Positions 19,028 to 28,419 of a stretch of DNA of 64,000 nt are shown here, piece after piece. How positions within the stretch are numbered: position 1 is the first letter of the stretch; every line of letters starts with the position of its first letter. Origin of the DNA: Sphingomonas morindae. GTDB taxonomy: Bacteria > Pseudomonadota > Alphaproteobacteria > Sphingomonadales > Sphingomonadaceae. The stretch is taken from contig NZ_CP084930.1 of NCBI RefSeq assembly GCF_023822065.1, forward strand, positions 124,001-188,000. The letters run 5' to 3'. Made by a program: the position numbers and the translations under genes. Below the pieces are notes generated by a model. The model searched no databases and was not told the DNA's origin. It saw only the letters and a list, made by a program, of their open reading frames with translations.

Positions 19028-20118
19028 GCCCGCGCGCGGATCTCCGCCGCCAGCGCGGCCGCGATCCGGCCATCATCGGCGAGCGAGGGATGCTGGTTGC
19101 AGCTCGACAGCGCGAGATGATCGACCGGCACGAAGGCGATGGCGCGATCGCCCGCCGCCTGGCGCTGCCGCACCACCGCCCCCGCCTCCGCCTCGATCTC
19201 GCCTTCGGCCATGTCCGTCGCCCAGACGAGGATCAGCGCGTCCGGATGGCGCGCGCGCAGCTGCGCCAGGAAGCGGCCATAGCTCTGCTCGAACTCGCGG
19301 TGCAGCGCGTCGCGATCCGGCCAGCGCTCGCCCGCGTGCAGCGCGGTCGTGAAGTCGTTGGTCCCGAGCGCCACCACCAGCACCTGCGGCGCCCAGCCGC
19401 GATCATCGGCCGCCGGGGCGTCGGCGCCGAACAGCGCCTTGCCATAGGCCTTCGGCAGGCTGTCGGCGGCGAAGCCGTTATAGTTGCGGACCACGCCTCG
19501 GCCGGAAATCGCGTTGACCCGATAGGTGGCGCCGAAAAGCCGGGCGAGCTGGCCCGGCAGGCCGGCATCGGTGTCGGTGGTGGCCCACACCGTCGCCTCG
19601 TCGCACTGCCGCGTCGTCGAGCGATTGGCATAGCCGACGGTGTGCGAGTCGCCGATGAACTCGATCCGGCGCGCCGGGGCGGGCAGTGGAGCGGTGCGCG
19701 CCTCGGGCCCCGCGTGAAAGCCCTCGAAGCGGGTCGGGCCGGCCTGGCTTTCGGACACGATCGCGACGCGCAGCCGATGCCGACCCTCCGCGAGGCCCGT
19801 CACGGCGTAAAGCCCCGGCGCCGGCGCGGTCAGCCGCGCGATCTCGGCGCCGTCCACGCTGGCGACGAGGATCACGCGCCCGGCGCCCAGGCGGAAAAAG
19901 GCGCGCCTTCCCGTGAAGCCCGTCTCGAAGGCGGTGCCCGGCCATTGCCGGGTGAAAACGGGCGCCGCCGCGTCGCCGCCACGCACCACCCGCCCCTCCG
20001 CTACCACCGGCAGCGCCCGCAAGGCGGGCGGCGCCTCGGCGGGCGCGACCTTCGGGGCCGGCGCGGCCGCGATCGCCAGCGCCGCCGTCAGCGCCCCGAG
20101 CCGCCACGCGCGCGTCAT
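19006..20118 (-). CDS. SGNH/GDSL carbohydrate esterase, CE2-like
   Basis: Predicted secreted deacetylase acting on acetylated plant polysaccharides. The 370-residue product has an N-terminal signal segment (LGALTAALAIAAAPAP), a beta-sandwich of about 120 residues, and an SGNH hydrolase domain. That domain has EFIGDSHTVGYAN with the nucleophile Ser158, NAISGRGVVRNY (block II glycine), ALGTNDFTTAL (block III Asn) and SSCNQHPSLADD with the catalytic His. The beta-sandwich plus GDSH domain is the layout of carbohydrate esterase family 2. Its ATG overlaps the stop of the upstream GH39 gene (four-base overlap, 20115-20118), so the two are translated together. This pairing with a beta-xylosidase makes an acetyl-xylan or acetyl-xyloglucan substrate likely, by inference. 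Confidence 0.85.
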   Translation of the reverse strand: MTRAWRLGALTAALAIAAAPAPKVAPAEAPPALRALPVVAEGRVVRGGDAAAPVFTRQWPGTAFETGFTGRRAFFRLGAGRVILVASVDGAEIARLTAPAPGLYAVTGLAEGRHRLRVAIVSESQAGPTRFEGFHAGPEARTAPLPAPARRIEFIGDSHTVGYANRSTTRQCDEATVWATTDTDAGLPGQLARLFGATYRVNAISGRGVVRNYNGFAADSLPKAYGKALFGADAPAADDRGWAPQVLVVALGTNDFTTALHAGERWPDRDALHREFEQSYGRFLAQLRARHPDALILVWATDMAEGEIEAEAGAVVRQRQAAGDRAIAFVPVDHLALSSCNQHPSLADDGRIAAALAAEIRARAGWRAPR

Positions 20119-21707
20119 CGCGCCGCCTCGACCGGCTCGAGCGTGACGAGCACGACATCATTGGTCCGCATCGCCACCGGCACCGCCACCGCGCCGCGCG
20201 AATCGACCCGTATGACGCGATCCTGCTCCGGCCGATCCGCCGTCAGCGCCTGCAGCTTGGCGAGCTGATCCGGCGCGAGCGTCTCGGGCATGCCCATGTC
20301 GATATAGGCGCTCATCGGATCATTGGCGCGGAAGCCGGTGCGCTGCACGCGCAGATGGTAGCGCCCGGCGGGCACATGGGCGAAGCGAAGCGCCACCGGC
20401 GCGCTCGGGGCGGCGGGCAGGAGACGCGAATAGAAGGGCCGGTTGCTCACCGCCTGCACGGGCTGGTGCCAGTCCCAGAGCAGCGCCGTGGTCCGCCGCC
20501 CATCGACCGCGACCATGGCGTGCGGATCGGCCACCGCGACGGTGCGGCCGCGCAGGGCGTGCAGATATTTATAGGCGAACCAGGCGGGCTTGCGGATCCC
20601 CTCGCGGTTCATCAGCCCGAAGCCGCCATGGAAGGGCGTGGGCGGCGGACCGGGTTCCTCGAACAGATCGGTATAGGTCCAATAGCTCATGCCCTGCGCA
20701 TAGGGCTCGGTTTCGTGCAGCTTGGTGAGGATGTAGGGCGCGCTGACATAGCTGTCGTGCACCAGGTCGCGCGGCGTGTAGCTGGTGCTCCACTCGGTGA
20801 AGAAGAGCGGCAGCGCGGGGAACGCCGAAGCCTTGATCTGCGCGCGGACCTTGCGGACATCGCCGGTGATCGCGTCCGGCGAGGACGAGAGCTTGGTATC
20901 GGATTTGCCCTTCTCGTCGAGAAAGCCGCCGTCCACGCCATAGCTGTGGGTGGCGACGAAATCGATCGGCGCGTGCGATTGGGCGACATGAGCGAGAAAC
21001 TCCGGCACCCAGGCGGCGCCCGCCGTGGCCGGGCCGCCGACGCGCAGCGCCGGATCCACCGCCTTCACCGAGCGCGCGGTGACGTCGTAGAGCTTGAAAT
21101 AGGCGGCCTGGTCCGCCTTTTCCCAGAAGCCGTCGAGATTCGGCTCGTTCCACACCTCGAAATACCAGCGCCGCACCTCCTCCGCGCCGTAGCGCTGGCG
21201 CACGTGGCGGACAAAGGCGTCCACCAGATCGGACCAGCCATCCAGACGCGGATGCGAGGTGTTGCCCTTCCAGTAGAAGATCGTCTGGTCCGAGGTCTTG
21301 AGCGCGTCCGGCGTGAAGCTCAGCTCCACAAAGGGCCGGATATGGCGGGCGAGCAGATCGTCGTAGAGCCGGTCGATCCCGGTCCAGTCATAGACGATGC
21401 GGCCCTGCGCCACCTTCACCGTGCCCAGCACATCATGGAAGATGGCGTGGAAGCGGATATAGCGGAAGCCGAGTTCGTCCACCGCCGTGCGCAGCTGCGC
21501 CTGGCTGTCGGGCCGGATCAGCGTGCCCGGAAAATCCGAGCCGACCGAGAGATCGAAGAAGCGGTTGACCAGCGCGCCCACGCTCGCGAGATCGGCGGTG
21601 ATGGCGCGGGGCGCCGGGGCTGCCGAGGGCGTCGCCGCCGCCGCTGCGCCCGTGCCCGCCACCAGCGCGAGCGCGGCCGCCATGTGCCGCGCCAAAGCCT
21701 TACTCAT
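20115..21707 (-). CDS. GH39-family beta-xylosidase-like glycoside hydrolase
   Basis: Retaining glycosidase of family 39 (clan GH-A), whose bacterial members are mostly beta-xylosidases. The 530-residue protein has a signal peptide (LARHMAAALALVAGTGAAAA). The TIM barrel carries the acid/base Glu188 in FEVWNEPNLDGFWEKA and the nucleophile Glu305 in PLFFTEWSTSY. The typical VGGPATAG, FVATHSYG and SYWTYTDLFEEPG blocks follow, then a small C-terminal beta-domain. Xylose, arabinose or other pentoside specificity cannot be settled by reading. It is the first gene of a coupled pair with the CE2-like esterase and is transcribed toward the TonB-dependent receptor gene. Confidence 0.88.
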   Translation of the reverse strand: MSKALARHMAAALALVAGTGAAAAATPSAAPAPRAITADLASVGALVNRFFDLSVGSDFPGTLIRPDSQAQLRTAVDELGFRYIRFHAIFHDVLGTVKVAQGRIVYDWTGIDRLYDDLLARHIRPFVELSFTPDALKTSDQTIFYWKGNTSHPRLDGWSDLVDAFVRHVRQRYGAEEVRRWYFEVWNEPNLDGFWEKADQAAYFKLYDVTARSVKAVDPALRVGGPATAGAAWVPEFLAHVAQSHAPIDFVATHSYGVDGGFLDEKGKSDTKLSSSPDAITGDVRKVRAQIKASAFPALPLFFTEWSTSYTPRDLVHDSYVSAPYILTKLHETEPYAQGMSYWTYTDLFEEPGPPPTPFHGGFGLMNREGIRKPAWFAYKYLHALRGRTVAVADPHAMVAVDGRRTTALLWDWHQPVQAVSNRPFYSRLLPAAPSAPVALRFAHVPAGRYHLRVQRTGFRANDPMSAYIDMGMPETLAPDQLAKLQALTADRPEQDRVIRVDSRGAVAVPVAMRTNDVVLVTLEPVEAAR

Positions 21708-21839
21708 AGACGTCCGCTCCCTGACCCATGTCTTGCGCGCATGCTCGCCCGGCCGCGCCCGTCTGTCGAGCGTGAAATGGGAGCGGTAACGCGGACTCGG
21801 GCGCGGTGACGCGCCCGGAGCCCGGGCGCGCGGAGCGGG

Positions 21840-22304
21840 TCAGCCTTCCTCGGCCGGTTCGCGCGGCGGGCAGCGCAACGGCCGGCTCTTGCGGACGGGC
21901 CGGGTGGTGGCGAATTCCGCCGCATCGAGCGCGCCGGACCGATCCTTGTCGGCCGCGCCGTAGCGCGCGATCGCCTTGGCGGCATATTCCTCGAACGAGA
22001 GGCGGCCATCGCCGTCGCCGTCCAGCTTGGCGAAGGCGCGCCGGCGCCCGTCCAGATATTCCGCGCTGCGCACCGCGCCGTCGCGATCCTTGTCGTAGCG
22101 GGCGAAGCGTTGGGCCTCGCGAGTCCTAGTGTCGGCCGCCGGCGGCTCCGGCATCGGCCCCTCGCCGCGCGCGGGCGGCGGTTCCGCCGCCACCGCCGCC
22201 GCCGCGGCGAGCGTCGGCGCGGTCGCCGGTGTCGAACGCATCCACAGAAACACACCCGATGCCAGCAGCGCCGCCGCCGCCAGCCCGATCGCGATCCGGA
22301 TCAT
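21840..22304 (-). CDS. EF-hand calcium-binding protein, membrane-anchored or exported
   Basis: A 154-residue protein with one N-terminal hydrophobic helix (MIRIAIGLAAAALLASGVFL), a proline/alanine-rich linker, and three EF-hand loops: DKDRDGAVRSAEYL, DGDGDGRLSFEEYA and DKDRSGALDAAEFA. Each has Asp at positions 1, 3 and 5 and Glu at position 12 or close by, so calcium binding is likely. The function is not known. ATG 22304 was chosen because GGGGGAG lies seven bases upstream; a TTG two codons earlier also keeps the frame. It lies 132 bases upstream of the GH39 gene on the same strand, so it could be part of that transcript. The spacer shows no feature I can name. Confidence 0.85.
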   Translation of the reverse strand: MIRIAIGLAAAALLASGVFLWMRSTPATAPTLAAAAAVAAEPPPARGEGPMPEPPAADTRTREAQRFARYDKDRDGAVRSAEYLDGRRRAFAKLDGDGDGRLSFEEYAAKAIARYGAADKDRSGALDAAEFATTRPVRKSRPLRCPPREPAEEG

Positions 22305-22328
22305 GGTCAATCTCCCCCGCGCGGGAGA

Positions 22329-22985
22329 TTAGCGGCCGAACAGCTGGAAGGCGAGCAGGCGCGCCATCGCCGCGCGCGGACCTGCCTCTTTATGGGTCGT
22401 CGCGTGGCGCGCCGCCGCCGCAAGCAGGCCGAGCGGCCGCAACCGGGCCGGCCAGCGTCCGCCCGTCCGCGCAAGCGCCCGCGCGGCGGCGTCCCAGGCC
22501 CGCGCCGCGCGGTCGGGATCGCGGCTGTGGCGGGCGAGATCGGCCAGCGCCCAGCCCGCCCCGGCGCCCGCGAGCCTCGGATCCTGGGCGCCAAGCAACT
22601 GGCCCGCCAGCGCGAACAGCGCGCTGCCCCGGGCGGTGCCATGGCTTGCGAGGCTCTCGTCGGACAGCGCCGGATCGTCGAGCAGCACCTCCCAGCCGGT
22701 GGTGAGCGCCGCCAGCGCCGCGCCGCTTACGCCCCGCGCCGCCAGCGCGGCGCAGGCCTGGAGCAGCGGCTCGGCGGGCGGAGGCGCGCGATCCAGCGCC
22801 TCCAGCGCGTCGCGCCACCAGACGAGACGCATCAGGCCGATCGTCGGTTCGGTGGCGCGGGCGACAAGGCTGCCGAATCGCACATCCAGCGCGAACAGCG
22901 TCTCCAGCGCCGGTCGCGCATCGGCCGGGCTGATGCCCAGCGCGATATCGAGCGCGGCGGCGCGCGGTGCCTCGCTTTCCGCCAT
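22329..22985 (-). CDS. Squalene/phytoene synthase-fold protein, NDUFAF6-like
   Basis: A 218-residue protein related to squalene/phytoene synthases. RLVWWRDALEALDRAP matches the conserved helix of the group that includes mitochondrial NDUFAF6, an assembly factor for respiratory complex I. The two Asp-rich substrate motifs (DxxxD) of true prenyl synthases are not visible, and the protein is about 60-80 residues shorter, so it is unlikely to make squalene or phytoene. A complex I assembly role is inferred from the mitochondrial relative only. It sits alone between pdhB and the EF-hand gene on the minus strand, 60 bases after the pdhB stop. Confidence 0.7.
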   Translation of the reverse strand: MAESEAPRAAALDIALGISPADARPALETLFALDVRFGSLVARATEPTIGLMRLVWWRDALEALDRAPPPAEPLLQACAALAARGVSGAALAALTTGWEVLLDDPALSDESLASHGTARGSALFALAGQLLGAQDPRLAGAGAGWALADLARHSRDPDRAARAWDAAARALARTGGRWPARLRPLGLLAAAARHATTHKEAGPRAAMARLLAFQLFGR

Positions 22986-23045
22986 GCCCGGCCTTTCTTC
23001 AGGACGCGGGCGGCGCGGGCCTCGCCCCGCCGCCCCGCCGCCTTA

Positions 23046-24479
23046 TCAGCGGTAGCAGACCTTCTTCACCGCCGTCACGACCTTGGCGCTATCCACCAGC
23101 GCCAGCTTCTCGAGATTGGCCGCATAGGGCATGGGCACATCCTCGTTGGTGACGCGCAGCACCGGGGCGTCGAGATCGTCGAACCCCTGCTCCATCGCGA
23201 TCGCCGCGATTTCCGAGGCGATCGAGCAGGTCGGCCAGCCCTCTTCCACCACCACCATGCGGTTGGTCTTGGCGAGCGAGGCCAGCACCGTCGCCGTATC
23301 GAGCGGACGCAGCGTGCGCAGATCGACGACCTCGGCATCGATGCCGTCCTCGGCCAGCGTCTTGGCCGCGTCCAGCGCGACCCCGACGCCGATCGAATAG
23401 CTCACGATCGTCACGTCCTTGCCCGGCTTGGCGATGCGCGCCTTGCCGATCGGCAGCACGAAATCGTCGAGCTTGGGCACGTCGAAGCTCTGCCCGTAGA
23501 GCAGCTCATTCTCGAGGAACACGACCGGATCCTCGCTGCGGATCGCGGCCTTGAGCAGGCCCTTGGCGTCCGCCGCCGAATAGGGCGCGATCACCACCAG
23601 GCCGGGCACGCTGGCATACCAGGGGCCGTAATTCTGGCTGTGCTGCGCCGCCACGCGCGCCGCCGCGCCGTTCGGCCCGCGGAACACCATCGGGCAGCGC
23701 ATCTGGCCGCCGGACATATAGTTGGTCTTGGCGGCCGAGTTGATGATGTGGTCAATCGCCTGCATGGCGAAGTTGAACGTCATGAACTCGACGATCGGCC
23801 GCAGCCCGCCCATGGCGGCGCCGGTGCCGATGCCGGCAAAGCCATATTCGGTGATCGGCGTATCGATGACGCGGCGATCGCCAAATTCGTCCAGCAGCCC
23901 CTGCGTGACCTTGTAGGCGCCCTGGTACTGGGCGACTTCCTCGCCCATCACGAAGACGCGCTCGTCGCTGCGCATCTCCTCGGCCATGGCGTCGCGCAGC
24001 GCCTCGCGCACCGTGGTGCGCACCATCTCGGTGCCCTCGGGGATCTCGGGATCGGCGGCGACCACCGCCTGGCCCTTCTCGGCCGACTGGACGAGATCGC
24101 GCGCGCCCGTCTCCATCTTGTGCGCGGCCGTTCCCTCGGGAATGTTCGGCTCGCCCTGGTCCTGCGGCTGATCCTTGGGCTGGGCGGAGGCGGCCTCGCC
24201 GGCGCGGCTCTGCGTGGTGGGCGCCGAGGCGTCCTCCCCCTCGGCGGCGAGGATGGCGATCGCCGCGCCGACCTTCACATTATCGGTGCCCTCGGGGACG
24301 AGGATCTGGGCGATCGTGCCCTCGTCCACCGCCTCGAACTCCATCGTCGCCTTGTCGGTCTCGATCTCGGCGAGAATATCACCCGACTGGACGGTGTCGC
24401 CTTCCTTGACGAGCCAGCGGGCCAGCGTGCCCTCCTCCATGGTGGGAGACAGGGCCGGCATCTTCAGTTCAATCGGCAT
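23046..24479 (-). CDS. pdhB: Pyruvate dehydrogenase E1 component, beta subunit with lipoyl domain
   Basis: Beta half of the alpha2beta2 E1 enzyme that decarboxylates pyruvate and loads acetyl groups onto lipoamide. The 477-residue protein carries an N-terminal lipoyl domain (residues 1-80) with the lipoylated Lys43 in [13 protein letters not shown], then an acidic/alanine-rich linker. The E1-beta domain starts near residue 150 ([20 protein letters not shown]) and includes [18 protein letters not shown] and [16 protein letters not shown] lipoyl domain fused to E1-beta is typical of alphaproteobacteria. The ATG comes one base after the pdhA stop, so the subunits are coupled. E2 and E3 are not in this window. 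Confidence 0.96.
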   Translation of the reverse strand: MPIELKMPALSPTMEEGTLARWLVKEGDTVQSGDILAEIETDKATMEFEAVDEGTIAQILVPEGTDNVKVGAAIAILAAEGEDASAPTTQSRAGEAASAQPKDQPQDQGEPNIPEGTAAHKMETGARDLVQSAEKGQAVVAADPEIPEGTEMVRTTVREALRDAMAEEMRSDERVFVMGEEVAQYQGAYKVTQGLLDEFGDRRVIDTPITEYGFAGIGTGAAMGGLRPIVEFMTFNFAMQAIDHIINSAAKTNYMSGGQMRCPMVFRGPNGAAARVAAQHSQNYGPWYASVPGLVVIAPYSAADAKGLLKAAIRSEDPVVFLENELLYGQSFDVPKLDDFVLPIGKARIAKPGKDVTIVSYSIGVGVALDAAKTLAEDGIDAEVVDLRTLRPLDTATVLASLAKTNRMVVVEEGWPTCSIASEIAAIAMEQGFDDLDAPVLRVTNEDVPMPYAANLEKLALVDSAKVVTAVKKVCYR

Positions 24480-24480
24480 C

Positions 24481-25536
24481 TCAATACTGCTCCACCAGCA
24501 CGTCCGTATAGAGCTCGTTCACCTCGGGCTCGGGCGACTGCTCGGCGAAGTCCGCCGCCTCCGCGACGATCTGGCGGATGTCCTTGTCGACCGCCTTCAG
24601 CTCCTCCTCGGTGACGCCCAGCGCCTCGAGTTCGCGCTTCACCAGGTCGATCGCGTCGCTATTGTCCTTCATCGCCTGCACCTCCTCGCGGGTGCGGTAC
24701 TTGGCGGGATCGGACATGGAGTGGCCGCGATAGCGGTAGGTCTTAAGCTCGAGCAGGATCGGGCCCTTGCCGCCGCGCACCCATTCCAGCGCAGTTTCGG
24801 CCGCGCCGCGCACGGCCAGCACGTCCATGCCGTCCACCTGGAGGCCGGGAACGCGGAAGCTCTCGCCCCGGCGGTAGAGCTGATCCTCCGAGCTGGCGCG
24901 GTTGACGCTGGTGCCCATGGCGTAGTGGTTGTTCTCGATCACGAAGATGATCGGGAGCTTCCACAGCTCGGCCATGTTCAGCGTCTCGTACACCTGGCCC
25001 TGATTGGCCGCGCCGTCGCCGAAATAGGCGAGGCACACGCCGCCGTCGCCGCGATATTTGTGGGCGAAGGCGAGGCCGCCGCCCAGCGCCACCTGCGCGC
25101 CGACGATGCCGTGGCCGCCGTAGAACTTCTTCTCCACGGAGAACATGTGCATCGAGCCGCCCTTGCCCTTGGAGATGCCGGCGGCACGCCCGGTCAGCTC
25201 GGCCATGATGATCTTGGGATCAAGACCATAGGCAAGCATATGGCCATGGTCGCGATAGCCGGTGATCACGCTGTCACGTTCGCCGTCGAGCGCGGACTGG
25301 AGGCCCACCGCGACCGCTTCCTGGCCGATATAGAGGTGGCAGAAGCCGCCGATCAGGCCGAGCCCGTACAGCTGGCCGGCGCGCTCCTCGAAGCGGCGGA
25401 TCAGCACCATCTGCCGATAAAACTCGGTCAGCTCTTCCTTGGTGGCTTCGTAGCGCCTGGGTTCGACCGGGCGTTCCCGATTGGCGATGGGGGCGGCATC
25501 CGCCTGCGGGGCGGCATTGCGTGGCGTTCGAGCCAA
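24481..25536 (-). CDS. pdhA: Pyruvate dehydrogenase E1 component, alpha subunit
   Basis: Thiamine-diphosphate-binding alpha subunit of pyruvate dehydrogenase. The ThDP/Mg motif is clear: [15 protein letters not shown] running to [27 protein letters not shown] is the loop that carries the regulatory serine in eukaryotic relatives. The reading begins at TTG 25536 (MARTPRN...), since there is no in-frame ATG or GTG nearby upstream and AAAGG sits at usable spacing. Residues 1-25 are a low-complexity tail rich in Ala and Pro. A promoter-like pair (TTGCGC, 17 bases, CTATAC) and a nested inverted repeat lie in the 138-base spacer after ftsB, so the pdh genes may have their own transcript. Confidence 0.95.
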   Translation of the reverse strand: MARTPRNAAPQADAAPIANRERPVEPRRYEATKEELTEFYRQMVLIRRFEERAGQLYGLGLIGGFCHLYIGQEAVAVGLQSALDGERDSVITGYRDHGHMLAYGLDPKIIMAELTGRAAGISKGKGGSMHMFSVEKKFYGGHGIVGAQVALGGGLAFAHKYRGDGGVCLAYFGDGAANQGQVYETLNMAELWKLPIIFVIENNHYAMGTSVNRASSEDQLYRRGESFRVPGLQVDGMDVLAVRGAAETALEWVRGGKGPILLELKTYRYRGHSMSDPAKYRTREEVQAMKDNSDAIDLVKRELEALGVTEEELKAVDKDIRQIVAEAADFAEQSPEPEVNELYTDVLVEQY

Positions 25537-25572
25537 GGTTGGGCGCCTTTCGAATTCGTGAAACGCCCATGC

Positions 25573-25601
25573 GTATAGAGCCGTGCGTGCGCTTTGCGCA
25601 A
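25573..25601 (-). promoter_or_regulatory. Possible sigma-70-type promoter for pdhAB
   Basis: On the minus strand TTGCGC (25601-25596) is followed after 17 bases by CTATAC (25578-25573), about 37 bases before the pdhA TTG. The -35 box lies within the 8-base palindrome TTGCGCAA (25594-25601). The fit to a housekeeping consensus is fair, not strong. Confidence 0.35.
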
Positions 25602-25624
25602 CGCCATAGCCGAACTAAAGCGGT

Positions 25625-25675
25625 ACCAATCCGATTGCACGAAGCGCAATCGCAGATGAACTGCACGCAATTGGT
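25625..25675. repeat. Nested inverted repeats between ftsB and pdhA
   Basis: ACCAAT (25625-25630) and ATTGGT (25670-25675) flank an inner perfect repeat CGATTGC (25632-25638) / GCAATCG (25646-25652) with a seven-base loop. The whole element fits just after the ftsB stop and upstream of the pdhA promoter candidate. It could be an operator, an attenuating structure or the ftsB transcript end; no T-run is present. Confidence 0.5.
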
Positions 25676-26004
25676 CAGGGCGTGGGGATGATCACTTCAT
25701 CGGGCCGCGTAAGACCCATTTCGCGCCGCACCAATTCATCGGCCATATCAGGATCAACATGACGGGAATCAAGGAGCGATACTTTGTGTTGCAGCGCAGT
25801 ACGCTGCGCCTCGAGCTTGGCCAGCGCGGCCGATTTGGCGGCGATCTGCCGGCGGTAATCGCCAAGCGCGAGCAGCCCATTGGGGCCGGCGATCGCATAG
25901 CCCGCGAAATTGCCGATGACGAGCAAGGCGACGGCCGGGCCGGCCGCCGCCCTGATCAGCTCGATGGTGGAACGCCCCCGCTTGCTCACACCGGCGTTAT
26001 CCAC
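25675..26004 (-). CDS. ftsB: Septum formation initiator FtsB/DivIC
   Basis: Small bitopic cell-division protein that bridges FtsL and FtsQ in the divisome. About 109 residues: a short basic N-terminus (SKRGRSTIELIRAA), one transmembrane helix (GPAVALLVIGNFAGYAIAG), and a periplasmic coiled coil (DYRRQIAAKSAALAKLEAQR), ending in DELVRREMGLTRPDEVIIP. That last block is characteristic of the family in alphaproteobacteria. No ATG is available near the expected start; GTG 26004 is used and GTG 25989 is equally possible. It follows eno by 20 bases on the same strand, and eno-ftsB adjacency is common in proteobacteria. Confidence 0.9.
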   Translation of the reverse strand: MDNAGVSKRGRSTIELIRAAAGPAVALLVIGNFAGYAIAGPNGLLALGDYRRQIAAKSAALAKLEAQRTALQHKVSLLDSRHVDPDMADELVRREMGLTRPDEVIIPTP

Positions 26005-26024
26005 GAATCCCGCTTTGGAATCAA

Positions 26025-27320
<1,296 letters not shown>

Positions 27321-27358
27321 CTACTGATCGCCGGCCTGTTACCGGCGGTGTTCCGGCG

Positions 27359-27392
27359 GCGCAATCGGGGTTGCGCGCGGAACCCCGCGCAA
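27359..27392. repeat. Overlapping alternative hairpins upstream of eno
   Basis: Three matching blocks lie in a row: GCGCAA (27359-27364), TTGCGC (27371-27376) and GCGCAA (27387-27392). The middle block can pair with either neighbour. A third stem, GGGGTT (27367-27372) with AACCCC (27381-27386), excludes both. The element is 51-84 bases upstream of the eno start. Whether it is inside a transcript is not known. Confidence 0.45.
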
Positions 27393-27457
27393 CGCGGCTG
27401 GTTGTGTCTGCAAATGCGCGCGCTACTGTTCGCGAGCCGTAACGAAGGAGGACCGCC

Positions 27458-28060
27458 ATGGCCGAGACACTCCCAGAAGGCACCGATCACGTCGTGCCGG
27501 GCGCCACCGCCACCACGCCGTCGCCGGCGCCGGATGCCACCCCCGCCTCCCCGGGCGACCGCCTGAACTCCGACACCGAGAGCACGGGCGGCCGCTTCAA
27601 CGCCGAGGATCTACGCGGCAAGGCGCAGGCCAAGGCCGAGGAATTGCGCGCCCAGGCGGGCGATGCGGTGCGCGACTATGCGGAGCAGGGCAAGGCGCGC
27701 GCCGCCGATGCGCTCCACCAGTTCGCGCAGCTGATCACGGACAATGCCGGTCAGCTTGACGAGAAGGCCGGCGGCCAGTTCGGCGATTATGCACGCCGCG
27801 CCGCCGATGCCGTGTCCGGCGCGGCCGATTCGCTGCGCGAGCGCGACATCCAGGAGTTTCTCGAGGATGCGCGCGGACTGGTGCGCCGTTCCCCGGCGCT
27901 GGCGCTGAGCGCGGCGGCGGCGGCGGGCTTTCTGCTCGCCCGCGTCGTCAAGGCGGGCAGCGAGGCGCTGGAGGCGCAGGCCGGCGCGATCGATCCGGCC
28001 AAGCCGGTCGGCACGGGCACCGGCGCCGCGCCCACGCCCGGCGCGTTCGACAAGCTCTGA
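27458..28060 (+). CDS. YqjD/DUF883-like ribosome- or membrane-associated protein
   Basis: A 200-residue protein of low-complexity, highly charged helix. The N-terminal 45 residues are Pro/Thr/Ala-rich. Residues 50-140 form long amphipathic helices (KAQAKAEELRAQAGDAVRDY). A short hydrophobic segment near residue 150 (PALALSAAAAAGFLLARVV) precedes an acidic-poor tail. That single hydrophobic segment with an arginine after it is the pattern of the DUF883/YqjD family, membrane-anchored proteins linked to stationary phase in Escherichia coli. A strong AAGGAGG precedes the ATG, implying high expression. It is the first of four small membrane-protein genes; the next starts 12 bases later. Confidence 0.7.
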   Translation: MAETLPEGTDHVVPGATATTPSPAPDATPASPGDRLNSDTESTGGRFNAEDLRGKAQAKAEELRAQAGDAVRDYAEQGKARAADALHQFAQLITDNAGQLDEKAGGQFGDYARRAADAVSGAADSLRERDIQEFLEDARGLVRRSPALALSAAAAAGFLLARVVKAGSEALEAQAGAIDPAKPVGTGTGAAPTPGAFDKL

Positions 28061-28071
28061 GTCCCGGGCCG

Positions 28072-28419
28072 ATGGGGGTGAGCCGACTCACGCTGCCGGC
28101 GCTGATCCGCCAGCTCGCACAGGATGGCGCCGCAGTCGCGCGTGCCGAGATCGCGCTCGCCAAGACCAAGGCCCGCATCCGCTTCGCCGCCGCGCGCACG
28201 GGGCTGATCCTGCTCGCGGCGGCGGCGGTCATCGCGCTGCTGGCGCTGATCGGGCTGGTGATGGGCGTGGTGCTGGCGCTGCTGCCGCTGGTCGGCGCGC
28301 TGCTGTCGGGCGTGATCGTGGCGGTGGCGGGCTTGCTGGTCGCCGGCCTGCTCGGCTGGATCGGCGCCGGCCGGCTCAGCGCCTCCACTCAGCCCGAGAC
28401 CACCGAGGTGCGCGCATGA
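28072..28419 (+). CDS. Phage-holin-like membrane protein, YqjE/DUF1469 type
   Basis: A 115-residue protein with two strong transmembrane helices (LLAAAAVIALLALIGLVMGV and GVIVAVAGLLVAGLLGWIGA) after a basic amphipathic start (LIRQLAQDGAAVARAEIALAKTKAR). This matches the holin superfamily 3.6/YqjE group. Despite the name there is no phage context here, and in other bacteria these genes are chromosomal partners of YqjD-like genes. Its stop overlaps the next start by four bases (ATGA at 28416-28419), indicating translational coupling. Function unknown beyond a membrane role. Confidence 0.78.
   Translation: MGVSRLTLPALIRQLAQDGAAVARAEIALAKTKARIRFAAARTGLILLAAAAVIALLALIGLVMGVVLALLPLVGALLSGVIVAVAGLLVAGLLGWIGAGRLSASTQPETTEVRA

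Noticed and set aside
28072-28419. Holin-like protein as a sign of a prophage
   Set aside because: No endolysin, structural, integrase or other phage gene is present. The holin-like family here is the chromosomal YqjE type within a membrane-protein operon.
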